A DNA stretch of 37,344 nt from Anaerolineales bacterium. Its GTDB lineage: Bacteria > Chloroflexota > Anaerolineae > Anaerolineales > UBA4823. The notes below the pieces were generated by a model, which saw nothing but the letters and a program-made list of their open reading frames with translations, had not been told where the DNA came from and searched no databases. The translations under genes and the position numbers were made by a program. This document shows positions 24,698 through 33,284 of this stretch, in pieces (positions within the stretch are counted from its first letter, which is position 1; the number at the start of each line of letters is the position of its first letter). The stretch lies in the NCBI GenBank assembly GCA_016935755.1, contig JAFGQI010000084.1, positions 1 to 37,344 on the forward strand. Direction: 5' to 3'.

Positions 24698-26923
24698 ATG
24701 GGTTTGTACGATCTCAATTTACACATACTTTCTCGGCCTTCCAAACCGATTTTGCTGGCCGCTCTACCTTTTGTATTTAGTGGGCTGCTCCTCAGCATCT
24801 GGTTCAATGCGATTGCCGCCCCTGCTTTTGACCTGGCTATCAACAAGTCACAAATACCTACAATTTTCACCGTAAGCACGAACAATCGCTACGCGATCAA
24901 TGTCACCCGCACCAATACCGAAACGGTTACAGAATCGCCTCGGGTGGAAGACGTGCTACCCGAGGGTATGACTGTCACAACAATTAAAGCAACTGATACA
25001 GCTGGCGCCTGGGACTGCAGCACCAGCACGGTTACACTCGTTAGCTGTGTTTGGAGCCAGTCCATCCCATCTAGCCTGACTACTTTCCCGGCGATCATCA
25101 TTGGGGTCAACGTGGCTCCTGATATTCCGGATGTAACCGTGACAAATACAGCCGTGCTGCTAACCCAAGATGTAAATATCAGCAATAATTCGGCTAGTGT
25201 AGCTACGACTGTTGATAGTGTTGATCTGCAAATCTCGAAAACGGTTGATCAGATTTACATAGAGCCAGGTGAACTCTTCACCTACACCTTGACTATATCC
25301 AACGCTGGACCCTCAGACGCAACCAATGTGGAAGTCATCGACACCTTATCAAGCTTGGTGGAATACTTTCCTATCCTGGGAGAACCAATCAATCCTTCCC
25401 AGGGCTGGTATGACCCCTTGACCGGGATTTGGGAGGTTGGAGAACTGCCAAAAGGCGCCAGCGCCAGGCTTGAGATCCCGGCTTCCCCCATAACAGATGC
25501 CGCAGGTCACAAGATTGCCAATTCCGCCGCAGTAACCAGCACCAATACCTCGGACTGGCAGCTGAGCAACAATAGCGACAGCGCAGATGTGATCGTCACC
25601 GGCCTTGAGATCACTAAGACCTTCGAGCCAGCTACCAGCACCTGTGAGGCGTTTGACCCCACGCCGTGCTACTATGTCGGCGAGCCAATTGCATTCACCA
25701 TCGAGGTATACAACAACAGCGATTTGGCCGCCAGCAGTGTGGTGGTCTCGGACGCCTTCACCCCCACACTGGATATTTTGGATTATTACTATTCGATTAA
25801 GAATAATAGCGGTATCGTCATTGGGACCTACGGCCCCTATTCCAGCAGCCGAAACTTCAGCCGTACCTTCGGCACACTAAAACCACATTACACCTTGAGC
25901 ATCACCATTAATACTCGCCTGAACAGCACTTTTGATGAGATTAAAGAAATAACCAATATCGCCAAGGTCACTGCCAGCCCCAGTGTGATATGCTACTCGG
26001 ATGAAGTCAAGCTGTATATCAAGCCAGCCATCGACCTGGTGCTGACCAAGACCGACAGCCGCACTACGGTGTACGCTGGCGGCACTTATACTTACACCGT
26101 TTCCATCCAAAATATTGGCACCTATGCAACCATCACAAATATCATCTTCACCGATACCTTTTCTGCCAATGTCTCGGATATCGTGCTCACAAAGGGCGCG
26201 CTGAGCATGACATTGAAATCAGTCAGTGGCAACACCATTGTCTGGAAGATCGGAGAATTCATCGACCCTGACGAAAGCATTTCCTTCAAAGTTCGCGGAA
26301 AAGTATTACCAAGCGCGGCAGCAGGGGAGCAGGTGATCAACACCGCCATCATCAGGCTGGTCAAACCCGAGGACACCAGCACCGGGCAGTTCGAGTCCTA
26401 CACTGGAAACAACACTATTACCGATATAGATACAGTACTAACTCCTGCAATCGTTGATCTAGCAATCTATAAAAGCGCGACCGGAAAAATCTGGAAAAAT
26501 GGCTGGATCGATGTGCCTAACCTGGTAACACCGGGTCAACTTTTAACATACAAGCTGCTGGTGATCAATCACGGCGAGGCCCTGGCGATTAATGTGGTTG
26601 TGAAAGATTTTATGCCTACTGGTATGACCATCCTGGCAATCAACCCCAGCCAGGGCGCCTGCTTTACAGGCGTGCAGGGAGACCCTACCAAACCCTATTC
26701 CTGCTACCTGAACAACATCGAAGGGGGCAGTGAGGCCAATATCACCATCCTGGTTCTGATACCATCTTCTGCGCCGCTCGGCGCCATGTACTACAATTTC
26801 GCCACAGTTACGAATAATGTCTCTGACGCCTATCTTGAGAACAATGAAGCTCTGAATATAACCAGCGTTAATAATTCGGTTTTCTTGCAATTTCTATCTT
26901 TCCTGATAACTGTTTTGCACTGA
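24698..26923 (+). CDS. Secreted DUF11-repeat surface protein
   Basis: A 741-residue exported protein. A hydrophobic segment at residues 18-40 serves as signal anchor or signal peptide. Five DUF11-like beta-sandwich repeats follow, beginning near residues 45, 176, 303, 444 and 587. Each shows the pattern DL-I-KT, then TYT--I-N-G---A-NV-V-DTLP. The C-terminus ends in a short hydrophobic strand (VFLQFLSFLITVLH). Such proteins are cell-surface or S-layer-associated adhesins; the ligand is unknown. Codon use is more A/T-rich than most neighbours. AGGAGG at 24688-24693 lies 4 bases before the ATG. Confidence 0.88.
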   Translation: MGLYDLNLHILSRPSKPILLAALPFVFSGLLLSIWFNAIAAPAFDLAINKSQIPTIFTVSTNNRYAINVTRTNTETVTESPRVEDVLPEGMTVTTIKATDTAGAWDCSTSTVTLVSCVWSQSIPSSLTTFPAIIIGVNVAPDIPDVTVTNTAVLLTQDVNISNNSASVATTVDSVDLQISKTVDQIYIEPGELFTYTLTISNAGPSDATNVEVIDTLSSLVEYFPILGEPINPSQGWYDPLTGIWEVGELPKGASARLEIPASPITDAAGHKIANSAAVTSTNTSDWQLSNNSDSADVIVTGLEITKTFEPATSTCEAFDPTPCYYVGEPIAFTIEVYNNSDLAASSVVVSDAFTPTLDILDYYYSIKNNSGIVIGTYGPYSSSRNFSRTFGTLKPHYTLSITINTRLNSTFDEIKEITNIAKVTASPSVICYSDEVKLYIKPAIDLVLTKTDSRTTVYAGGTYTYTVSIQNIGTYATITNIIFTDTFSANVSDIVLTKGALSMTLKSVSGNTIVWKIGEFIDPDESISFKVRGKVLPSAAAGEQVINTAIIRLVKPEDTSTGQFESYTGNNTITDIDTVLTPAIVDLAIYKSATGKIWKNGWIDVPNLVTPGQLLTYKLLVINHGEALAINVVVKDFMPTGMTILAINPSQGACFTGVQGDPTKPYSCYLNNIEGGSEANITILVLIPSSAPLGAMYYNFATVTNNVSDAYLENNEALNITSVNNSVFLQFLSFLITVLH

Positions 26924-26967
26924 ATAACAGTCGTGATGATTATTTGACTTGGTTTTCACGCAGAATT

Positions 26968-27594
26968 ATGTCTATGCGCATCGTTGAATGCATCCAATGC
27001 CAGCGCTTCCCCTGCACAGATGTGCGCCACGACCGCTACATCATCCCGAATGTGGATATTGACCCCGAGCGGGTGTCAATCGTGCTGATCTCGGAATCCG
27101 CCCCGGAAAACAGCGCCGATGACTACTACGCCCCAGGCGCTCCGCTCTACGCCCGCACCACCCTGCTGGCATTTGCCGATGCGGGTGTGCAGGCAAATTC
27201 CATCCAGGATCTGCTCGAGCAGGGAATCTATTTCACCTCGGCGGTGAAATGCGGCAAGACAGGCTACGGCATCCAGGCTAAGACGATTGAGGAATGTTCG
27301 CGCCTGCTGGAGCAGGAAATCGCCCTGTTCCCACAGGTGCGCGCCTTCCTGCTGATGGGCGATGTGGCGATCAAGGCAGTTAATTACATATCAAAGCGGG
27401 CAGGCGAGGGGCGGGTCATCCCGGCGAGTTCCACCTACAAGATCCGCGGGCCGGCATTCTATTTCCGCGGGGCGCGAGCTTTACCCTCCTACCTGCCGGC
27501 CGGGCCGAGCTTTGGGATCAAAAAGAGCAAGCGCAAGATGATGGCCGAAGATATCGCCGCGGCGCTGGCGGACGCCAGACCCCAGGGGTTTTAG
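26968..27594 (+). CDS. Uracil-DNA glycosylase-like protein
   Basis: A 208-residue protein of the uracil-DNA glycosylase superfamily. Features are SIVLISESAP (strand 1 region), DDYYAPGAPLYARTTLLAF, and LLMGDVAIKAVN, which matches the core strand of family-4/5 enzymes. Cysteines C8 and C11 (ECIQC) with C95 and C110 are spaced as in the [4Fe-4S] cluster of family-4 glycosylases. The usual GEAPG catalytic loop reads SESAPEN, so catalysis on uracil is uncertain. Starts at 26968 and 26974 are both possible; neither has a good ribosome site. The TAG stop lies in the loop of a palindrome and overlaps the stop of the convergent phosphatase gene. Confidence 0.75.
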   Translation: MSMRIVECIQCQRFPCTDVRHDRYIIPNVDIDPERVSIVLISESAPENSADDYYAPGAPLYARTTLLAFADAGVQANSIQDLLEQGIYFTSAVKCGKTGYGIQAKTIEECSRLLEQEIALFPQVRAFLLMGDVAIKAVNYISKRAGEGRVIPASSTYKIRGPAFYFRGARALPSYLPAGPSFGIKKSKRKMMAEDIAAALADARPQGF

Positions 27595-27609
27595 AAACCC
27601 CTGGGGTCT
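27577..27609. terminator. Palindrome between convergent genes, stop codons in its loop
   Basis: Arms AGACCCCAGGGGTTT (27577-27591) and its complement (27595-27609) form a 15-base-pair stem with loop TAG. The plus-strand stop TAG is the loop itself, and the minus-strand stop TAA occupies 27591-27593. No T-run follows on either strand. It is nearly the same element as the terminator at 12299. Confidence 0.75.
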
Positions 27610-28937
27610 ATCGTACGCTTGATCGCCAGCAGGGTGATATCGTCGTACTGAGCGCGCTCCTGGATGTGCTCCTGCAGGCCGGCGCGCACCCCCACGACCA
27701 GCTCCACAGCCGGGCAGCTGCAAGATGTAGCCAGAGCCTCCAGACGAGCCTGTCCAAAAGATTCGCCCTGCGGGTTGAGCGCATCCAGCACCCCATCAGT
27801 GAAAGCCAGCAGCGTTTCCCCTGGCGCCAAACGCTCGGTCTGAACGTCGAAATCCACCCCAGGGAAAAGCCCTACGGCAGGTCCGGTCGGCGCGAGCCTG
27901 GCTCTGACGGACCCACCCCCCGACCTCCCGTTTCCTGGCGCACCCGACACGCCCAGCAAGATGGGCGGCTCATGGCCGCCGTTCACATACAGCAGCTCCC
28001 CGGTCTGAGGATCCAGGATTCCCAAGAATATGGTGGCGAACATGCTGGTGCTGCCGTGGGTGCGGGCAATATAGTCATTGGTCTGCTTGATGACAGCCTG
28101 AAGGGCAGCCTGGTGAGACCTGTTCATCTCGGCGGAAAAGTTCTGCTCGGTAAAAGCGCGGATCAGGCTGCGGAACAAGGCCATGAACATGGCCGCGCCC
28201 ACCCCCTTATCGACCACATCCGCCATGACAAAGCCGATGCGTCTCTGATAGCCAAGCGGGAAGACATCGTAGAAATCGCCGCCCACCTCGCGGGCTGGCT
28301 CCATGAAGGGCTGGATCTCCCAACCCTGCGGCTGGAAAATCTCCTCGGGGAGGAAGGTCTTCTGCACTTCGCGCGCCACCTGCAGCTCGCGCTCCAGGCG
28401 CGCCTTCTCCACCGCCATGCGGTACAGGCGGGCGTTGTCGATGGCGATGGCAGCTGTCGAGGAGATGGCGTTGACCAGCTCCAGGTCGGCTTCCTTAAAA
28501 AGACCGGCTTTCATGCGGCTTTCGATATAGACTACCCCCAGGGAGATTTCGCGCGCCTTGAGCGGAGCGCAGATGATCGAAGTGATGCCCAGAAAAGCCA
28601 CGCTCTGCATCCCGCTGAAGCGGCTGTCCACCTGGGCATCCTGAGTCAGCACAGCGTTCCCCTCCGCCATGACCTGGTCGATCACCCCGCAGGAGATTTC
28701 CATTTCGGGGGTGGGGATATCGGCGCGCTGATTGTCGCGGGCGGTCTGGAACACCAGCTGCCCTTCATCGCCCTTGAGCAGGACGAAGCCGCGCTCGGCG
28801 CGCGTGGCAGTGATCATCTCATCGATCAGGGTAACCAGCACATCGTCCATCTCAAGCGATGAGTTGAAGGTTTGTGAAAGATGGTAGAGGAGCGCAAGGC
28901 GCTCAGCGGGTAATACAGCGGGGGATGAGGCATTCAT
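27591..28937 (-). CDS. GAF domain plus SpoIIE-type PP2C phosphatase
   Basis: A 448-residue cytosolic phosphatase. Residues 12-170 are a GAF sensor domain. A helical linker (172-195) leads to a PPM/SpoIIE domain (200-445) with metal-binding D221 (REVGGDFYDVF), D240 (VMADVVDKGVGAAMFMA) and D381 (LLAFTDGVLDAL). Such enzymes dephosphorylate the serine of STAS-domain antagonists, releasing a sigma factor or another output in partner-switching systems. The STAS protein is encoded 24 bases upstream. No RsbW-type kinase is seen in the window. GGGAG lies about ten bases before the ATG at 28937. The final residues DPRGF are encoded by the palindrome at 27577. Confidence 0.92.
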   Translation of the reverse strand: MNASSPAVLPAERLALLYHLSQTFNSSLEMDDVLVTLIDEMITATRAERGFVLLKGDEGQLVFQTARDNQRADIPTPEMEISCGVIDQVMAEGNAVLTQDAQVDSRFSGMQSVAFLGITSIICAPLKAREISLGVVYIESRMKAGLFKEADLELVNAISSTAAIAIDNARLYRMAVEKARLERELQVAREVQKTFLPEEIFQPQGWEIQPFMEPAREVGGDFYDVFPLGYQRRIGFVMADVVDKGVGAAMFMALFRSLIRAFTEQNFSAEMNRSHQAALQAVIKQTNDYIARTHGSTSMFATIFLGILDPQTGELLYVNGGHEPPILLGVSGAPGNGRSGGGSVRARLAPTGPAVGLFPGVDFDVQTERLAPGETLLAFTDGVLDALNPQGESFGQARLEALATSCSCPAVELVVGVRAGLQEHIQERAQYDDITLLAIKRTIDPRGF

Positions 28938-28961
28938 GTTTATATTCTCCCACCAGGCGTG

Positions 28962-29300
28962 TCATTGACCAAAATCATCCAACGCTTCCTGGACGACTGG
29001 GAAAAACTTGAGCGTCTGGGTAAAGCCCGCCAGAGTCAGCAGTTTCTCCACGCCCGGCTGAAGAGCTGCCAGGTGCAGGTCGCCGCCGCGCTGACGGCAC
29101 TCTCTCAGCAATACAAGGATGGCGCGCAGCCCGGAGCTGCTCATAAATTCTGTCTCGCTCAGGTCGAGCACCAGGCGGCTCTGCCCACCGGCGATTTTCT
29201 CTCTGCCAAAATCCGTCACCATGCCCGCATTCAGAGCGTCAATGCTGCCATGAACGGCGATTAAACCAGCTTGTTTTTCTTGTGTATAGTGCAGCTGCAT
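28962..29300 (-). CDS. STAS-domain anti-sigma factor antagonist
   Basis: A 112-residue STAS protein, the phosphorylatable switch in RsbV/SpoIIAA-type partner switching. LVLDLSETEFMSSSGLRAIL contains the regulatory serine (S55 by alignment with the DSSG motif; the preceding aspartate is replaced by S54). It ends 24 bases before the phosphatase gene that probably dephosphorylates it, making a two-gene operon. AGGAG at 29306-29310 lies 5 bases before the ATG. A TATAAT box lies on the minus strand at 29326-29331. Confidence 0.92.
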   Translation of the reverse strand: MQLHYTQEKQAGLIAVHGSIDALNAGMVTDFGREKIAGGQSRLVLDLSETEFMSSSGLRAILVLLRECRQRGGDLHLAALQPGVEKLLTLAGFTQTLKFFPVVQEALDDFGQ

Positions 29301-29325
29301 TCTTTCTCCTTTTTCTGGATGATAG

Positions 29326-29331
29326 ATTATA
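29326..29331 (-). promoter_or_regulatory. -10 box of the STAS-phosphatase operon
   Basis: A perfect TATAAT on the minus strand, 25 bases before the STAS start. The -35 region is not canonical and merges into the palindrome at 29353. Confidence 0.5.
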
Positions 29332-29352
29332 ACATATATATGACTATTTAGA

Positions 29353-29376
29353 GTAAATATATAATATTATATTTAC
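29353..29376. promoter_or_regulatory. Perfect inverted repeat GTAAATATA-N6-TATATTTAC
   Basis: Nine-base arms in the AT-rich gap between the STAS and TauE genes, 21 bases upstream of the STAS -10 box. The position suits an operator or activator site for the operon; the binding protein is unknown. Confidence 0.5.
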
Positions 29377-29427
29377 ATGGCTCTGGAATAAATTTGATTC
29401 CTCGGAAAAACCGCACAGGACTCTCTA

Positions 29428-29436
29428 TGATAAAAT
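29428..29436 (+). promoter_or_regulatory. Extended -10 promoter of the second TauE gene
   Basis: TGATAAAAT fits TGn plus a near-consensus -10 hexamer (TAAAAT at 29431-29436), 64 bases before the chosen start at 29501. Confidence 0.35.
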
Positions 29437-29500
29437 GAACCTGGAAAGATGGCCTTACCTGTGCAGGTCATTCCACATCGAGAGGACATCGAAGACGCCT

Positions 29501-30262
29501 ATGACAATTCTGGATTATCTGCTGGTCTGCCTGGCGGCGGTGGCTGCCGGGCTGATAAACGCCCTGGCGGGCGGCGGCACGCTGATCACCTTCCCCATGC
29601 TGATGGCGGTTGGAATACCGGCGATCGCGGCTAACATTACCAACACGGTGGCGCTGCTGCCGGGCTATCTGGGAGGGACATTCGCCCAGGCAAAGGATAT
29701 GAGCGGGCAGAAGAAGCGCCTGGTCTACTTCCTGCCTGCCGGAGCGGTGGGCGGGCTGATCGGCGGCTACCTGCTGCTCCAGACCGGCGAGAAGCTGTTC
29801 CGCGACCTGGTGCCCTATCTGATCTTGCTGGCGACGGCGCTGCTGGCGCTGCAAGAACCGCTGCGGCGCTGGCTCACCCGTCACAGCCAGGAAGGCCAGA
29901 GCAAGAGCAGCAGCGAAGCCTGGGCGATCCTGCCGGTAGGGCTGGCGGCAGTCTACGGCGGGTATTTTGGCGCTGGGCTGAGCGTGATCATCCTGGCAGT
30001 GCTGGGGCTGGTGCTGGATGACAGCCTGACCCGGCTGAACGCGATCAAACAGGTGATCTCGTTCAGCGCCAACCTGACCGCGGCGCTGTTCTTCGTCTTC
30101 TCAGGCCAGGTGATCTGGCCGGTGGCGCTGGTGATGATGGTCGGCGCCCTGGCGGGCGGCGCGCTGGGCGGGCGGCTGGCCAGCCGGGTAAAACCCACCA
30201 CCCTGCGCTGGATGGTGGTGGCGATTGGTTTGATCGTCGGGGTGATTTATCTGCTGCGCTGA
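29501..30262 (+). CDS. TauE/SafE-family membrane permease (second copy)
   Basis: A 253-residue membrane protein with about eight helices of the TauE/SafE family. [21 protein letters not shown] near residue 20 is the first-repeat signature, and [18 protein letters not shown] near residue 155 the second. [20 protein letters not shown] is typical of the YfcA-like branch. Export of sulfur-containing or organic anions is the family role; the substrate is unknown. The start at 29501 (MTILDYLL) is preferred because it begins right before the first helix; an in-frame ATG at 29435 overlaps the probable -10 box. It converges with the ABC permease gene, stops only 8 bases apart. Confidence 0.9.
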   Translation: MTILDYLLVCLAAVAAGLINALAGGGTLITFPMLMAVGIPAIAANITNTVALLPGYLGGTFAQAKDMSGQKKRLVYFLPAGAVGGLIGGYLLLQTGEKLFRDLVPYLILLATALLALQEPLRRWLTRHSQEGQSKSSSEAWAILPVGLAAVYGGYFGAGLSVIILAVLGLVLDDSLTRLNAIKQVISFSANLTAALFFVFSGQVIWPVALVMMVGALAGGALGGRLASRVKPTTLRWMVVAIGLIVGVIYLLR

Positions 30263-30270
30263 GCAGGCCG

Positions 30271-33243
30271 CTAGCGTTCTCTCAGGCGCGGCTCGAAAAA
30301 GCGCTCCAGCGATGTCCCCAGGAGCATAAAAGCATATCCGGTCAGGATCAATAAGAAAGCCGGCTCCAGCGCCAGGTGGTAGGCGCCCTGGCGGAAGCCG
30401 CGATTCAGCCCCTCCAGCACCAGCTGCCCCCAGGTGGGCGGGGTGAGCGGGTCATACAGACCCAGGATCGACAGGGCGGTTTCCAGGAATACGTACGACA
30501 GAACCAGGATCATCACCTGTGGGATCACGATGGCGCTGATGCGCGGGATCATGTAGCGAAAGATAATGCGCCAGTCGCCAGCGCCATAGGAGCGCGCAGC
30601 CTCAAAGTAGGCCTCTTCTTTGATCTGCAGGAAGATGGAGCGGTAGTTCTTGATATTGCTGCCAAAGACACTTAGCAGCACCGTCACCCCCAGGATGACC
30701 CAGATGCTCTTCGAATAGAGGGTGTAAATCATCAAGCTGACCGGGAAGAAGGGCAGGATCAGGTTGACCTCGGTCAGGCGCTGGATCAGTTCATCCACCC
30801 AGCCGCCAAACCAGGTGCTGACTGCCGAGATGACCAGGGTGGACAGGGTCACCAGGACAGCCGCCACCAGGCCAAAGAACAACGCCACTGGCGTGCCCCA
30901 CAGCAGCGCCAGCATCACATCGCGACGGCGGCTGTCGGTGCCGGCGGGACCCCAGGCTTTGCCATACAGCAGCATGCGGGCGTCCAGATCAGCGTTTTCT
31001 TCAAAAACATACGCCTGCACCTGCAGGGTGTAGCGACCAGGCATGGCCGCCAGCCGGTCTCTGGCTGGATCACCGAAGAGACCGCGATGCACCAGCTTGC
31101 TCTTCAGCTTGCGGCCCAGATCCTCATCCGAGAAGAGATAATATTCATAGGTCGGCTCGATCGAAAAGCGATTCAGCTCGGTGGAACTGCCGTCGGGCAT
31201 GGTCCAATACAGGGTGATGAGCGGTTTTTTTGACTGGTAGGCGGCCCGAAAGGAGATCCTCACATCGTCGGGGAACTCAGTATAGGGATAATCAAAGGCG
31301 AAGTTGAAATCAACCAGGCGCATCCCGCCGCCCACATCCTCAATGCTCTTGCCAGCAGCTGGATCGCGGCTGTCGATCGATATGTTCGTGGGCAGATCGC
31401 TGCGGCGGAAGGTGTTCACCCAGGCAGGGGCAGCGTAAGTGGGGTTGTCCAGCCAGACGAAGTTATCCCCGCGCCAGACACGCGTGGTCTCATTATATGG
31501 ATATGCGATCATGGTATAGATCGAGAGCAGGACCAGGCCCATAATGATGGCTGCGCCTACGACCGCGCCAGGGTAGTGAGACAGTTCGCGCAAGGTCAAC
31601 GCCAGGCGACGCGAGCGGGTGAGCGGGCGAGGTGCAGGCGATTCAATCGCAGCTTCAGCGGCTGGGGTAGAGGCCGCCTGGGGCGAGTCGCGCCGGTGGC
31701 GGGCGTATTCTCCCAGGGGGGACAGGGGCTGGCCCGCTTCGAGCGCCTGCAATGCCGCGATCAGCTCTGCCCGGGTCAGCCAGAACACCTCCCCGGCGGT
31801 GAACAGCGCCCCAGCCTCCACCAACCTGCGCCCGACTTTGAGCACATACTGGTGCATGGAGCGCCGGCCCGAGCCAGAACCCGCTTCGATGATCTTGAGC
31901 AGCAGCTCCTGGGTTTCATACGGCGGCGGGACCGGCGGAACTGGTTCAGTGACGATCTCGACCGGAACTGGCGCCTGTTCTGACAGCTCCATTACAGGGG
32001 CGGGTGCAGCCTCTGGTGCAGGTTCGGGCTGCGCCTGAACGGTCGCGCCCTGCAGCTTGCGACTGGTGAACAGCCGCTTCAGCCAGCTGCCCTGGCGTTT
32101 CAGCCGACCTTCCTGGCTGCGCGCCCCCACCTGCACGCGTGGATCCACCAGCACATAGGCGATATCCAGCAAGAACACCGTGATCGCCAGCAGATAGGCA
32201 AAAGTCACCACCAACCCAACGATGGTGCGAATGTCATTCAGCCCGATGGCGCTGCGGAACAGCTGCCCAATCCCAGCTACATTGAAGACGGTTTCCAGGA
32301 TGATGATTTCCTGCCACAGCCCCACCATCAGCATGGCAAAGCTGGTCAGGATGTTCGGGAGCGCCGGTCGCATGATGTAGCGCCGCTCGAACATGCTGGC
32401 GGGCAGGCCCTTGGCCCGGCCCACCTCGACATAGTCCTCGCTGGAATTGACCAGGAAGATCGTGCGCCAGGCGTAAATGCCCTGAAAAAGCTTGCTGAGG
32501 AAGAGCGCCAGGATGGGTGGGGTCATGACGCGCAGGTAGAAGGATAGGTCGCTCCAGGCAAACTCTGCAGGCCACTGCTTGAAAGGGGATTGAAAGATGG
32601 TAAATACAGGCAGGGTCAGCCCGGTCATGATCAGCCCATAGGCCCAGCTGGGGACTGCCGCCAGCGGCGCCAGCCCACTGACCAGCTTATCCCAGCGCGA
32701 GCCGTAGCGGCGCGACAATCCCAGCCCCAGGGTGAGGCTGGCGATAAAGAGCAGCAGGTTAGCCGTTCCGAAAACCAACAGCGTGCGTGGCAGCGTGTCC
32801 AGGATGATGTCGCGCACATGGCGGGAGGGCGTGCCAGCCATCAGGATGCGCACCCGCCCTTCGCCCCAATCCAGGGTCAGGCCTTTCCACAGCCACTGGA
32901 AGCAGCGCACCATGAACGGCGAGTTCAAGCCATAGGCTTCGACCATGGCAGAGCGGGCTTCTTCCGCGATTCGTTCACGCTCTGCCGGATCTTCTACATT
33001 CTTCAGGGTTTCGCGCAGGCTCCCCCCCAGTGCAAAGTCGATATTGGCGCGGATCACATCGTCGAGGTACCCACCCAGGTTGGCGACCAGGATGGTCAGG
33101 TAGACGCTGATGACCACCGTGATCGCCAGGGTCGCCAGACGCCCGGCGGTATAGCGCAGCACCCGGCCCAGCCCGCTCGGCAAGGGCTTTTCTTCTGTGG
33201 TTAATGCACTGTCATTTTCCAGGGTTGGGCCAGGCGTGGTCAT
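30271..33243 (-). CDS. Fused DppB-DppC ABC permease with PEP-synthase-like linker
   Basis: A 990-residue protein joining two peptide/nickel-type permease subunits. Residues 25-370 are DppB-like, with the coupling motif EVGRAKGLPASMFERRYIMR near 272-292. Residues 545-990 are DppC-like, with a roughly 190-residue extracellular loop (581-770) and coupling motif EEAYFEAARSYGAGDWRIIF near 876-895. Such pairs import oligopeptides or related solutes; here both halves are one chain, and no binding protein or ATPase gene is in the window. The cytoplasmic linker (375-545) is Pro/Ala-rich but contains residues 444-516 resembling a stretch of PEP synthases (see findings). The upstream ribosome site is weak. 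Confidence 0.9.
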   Translation of the reverse strand: MTTPGPTLENDSALTTEEKPLPSGLGRVLRYTAGRLATLAITVVISVYLTILVANLGGYLDDVIRANIDFALGGSLRETLKNVEDPAERERIAEEARSAMVEAYGLNSPFMVRCFQWLWKGLTLDWGEGRVRILMAGTPSRHVRDIILDTLPRTLLVFGTANLLLFIASLTLGLGLSRRYGSRWDKLVSGLAPLAAVPSWAYGLIMTGLTLPVFTIFQSPFKQWPAEFAWSDLSFYLRVMTPPILALFLSKLFQGIYAWRTIFLVNSSEDYVEVGRAKGLPASMFERRYIMRPALPNILTSFAMLMVGLWQEIIILETVFNVAGIGQLFRSAIGLNDIRTIVGLVVTFAYLLAITVFLLDIAYVLVDPRVQVGARSQEGRLKRQGSWLKRLFTSRKLQGATVQAQPEPAPEAAPAPVMELSEQAPVPVEIVTEPVPPVPPPYETQELLLKIIEAGSGSGRRSMHQYVLKVGRRLVEAGALFTAGEVFWLTRAELIAALQALEAGQPLSPLGEYARHRRDSPQAASTPAAEAAIESPAPRPLTRSRRLALTLRELSHYPGAVVGAAIIMGLVLLSIYTMIAYPYNETTRVWRGDNFVWLDNPTYAAPAWVNTFRRSDLPTNISIDSRDPAAGKSIEDVGGGMRLVDFNFAFDYPYTEFPDDVRISFRAAYQSKKPLITLYWTMPDGSSTELNRFSIEPTYEYYLFSDEDLGRKLKSKLVHRGLFGDPARDRLAAMPGRYTLQVQAYVFEENADLDARMLLYGKAWGPAGTDSRRRDVMLALLWGTPVALFFGLVAAVLVTLSTLVISAVSTWFGGWVDELIQRLTEVNLILPFFPVSLMIYTLYSKSIWVILGVTVLLSVFGSNIKNYRSIFLQIKEEAYFEAARSYGAGDWRIIFRYMIPRISAIVIPQVMILVLSYVFLETALSILGLYDPLTPPTWGQLVLEGLNRGFRQGAYHLALEPAFLLILTGYAFMLLGTSLERFFEPRLRER

Positions 33244-33284
33244 CGGTATGTTTCCCGCCTATATTGTAACCTAATGCAGGCGAT

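Noticed and set aside
27666..28862. A 398-residue open frame on the plus strand
   Set aside because: It is antisense to the GAF-phosphatase gene, has no recognisable domain and has the composition of a shadow frame in GC-rich DNA.
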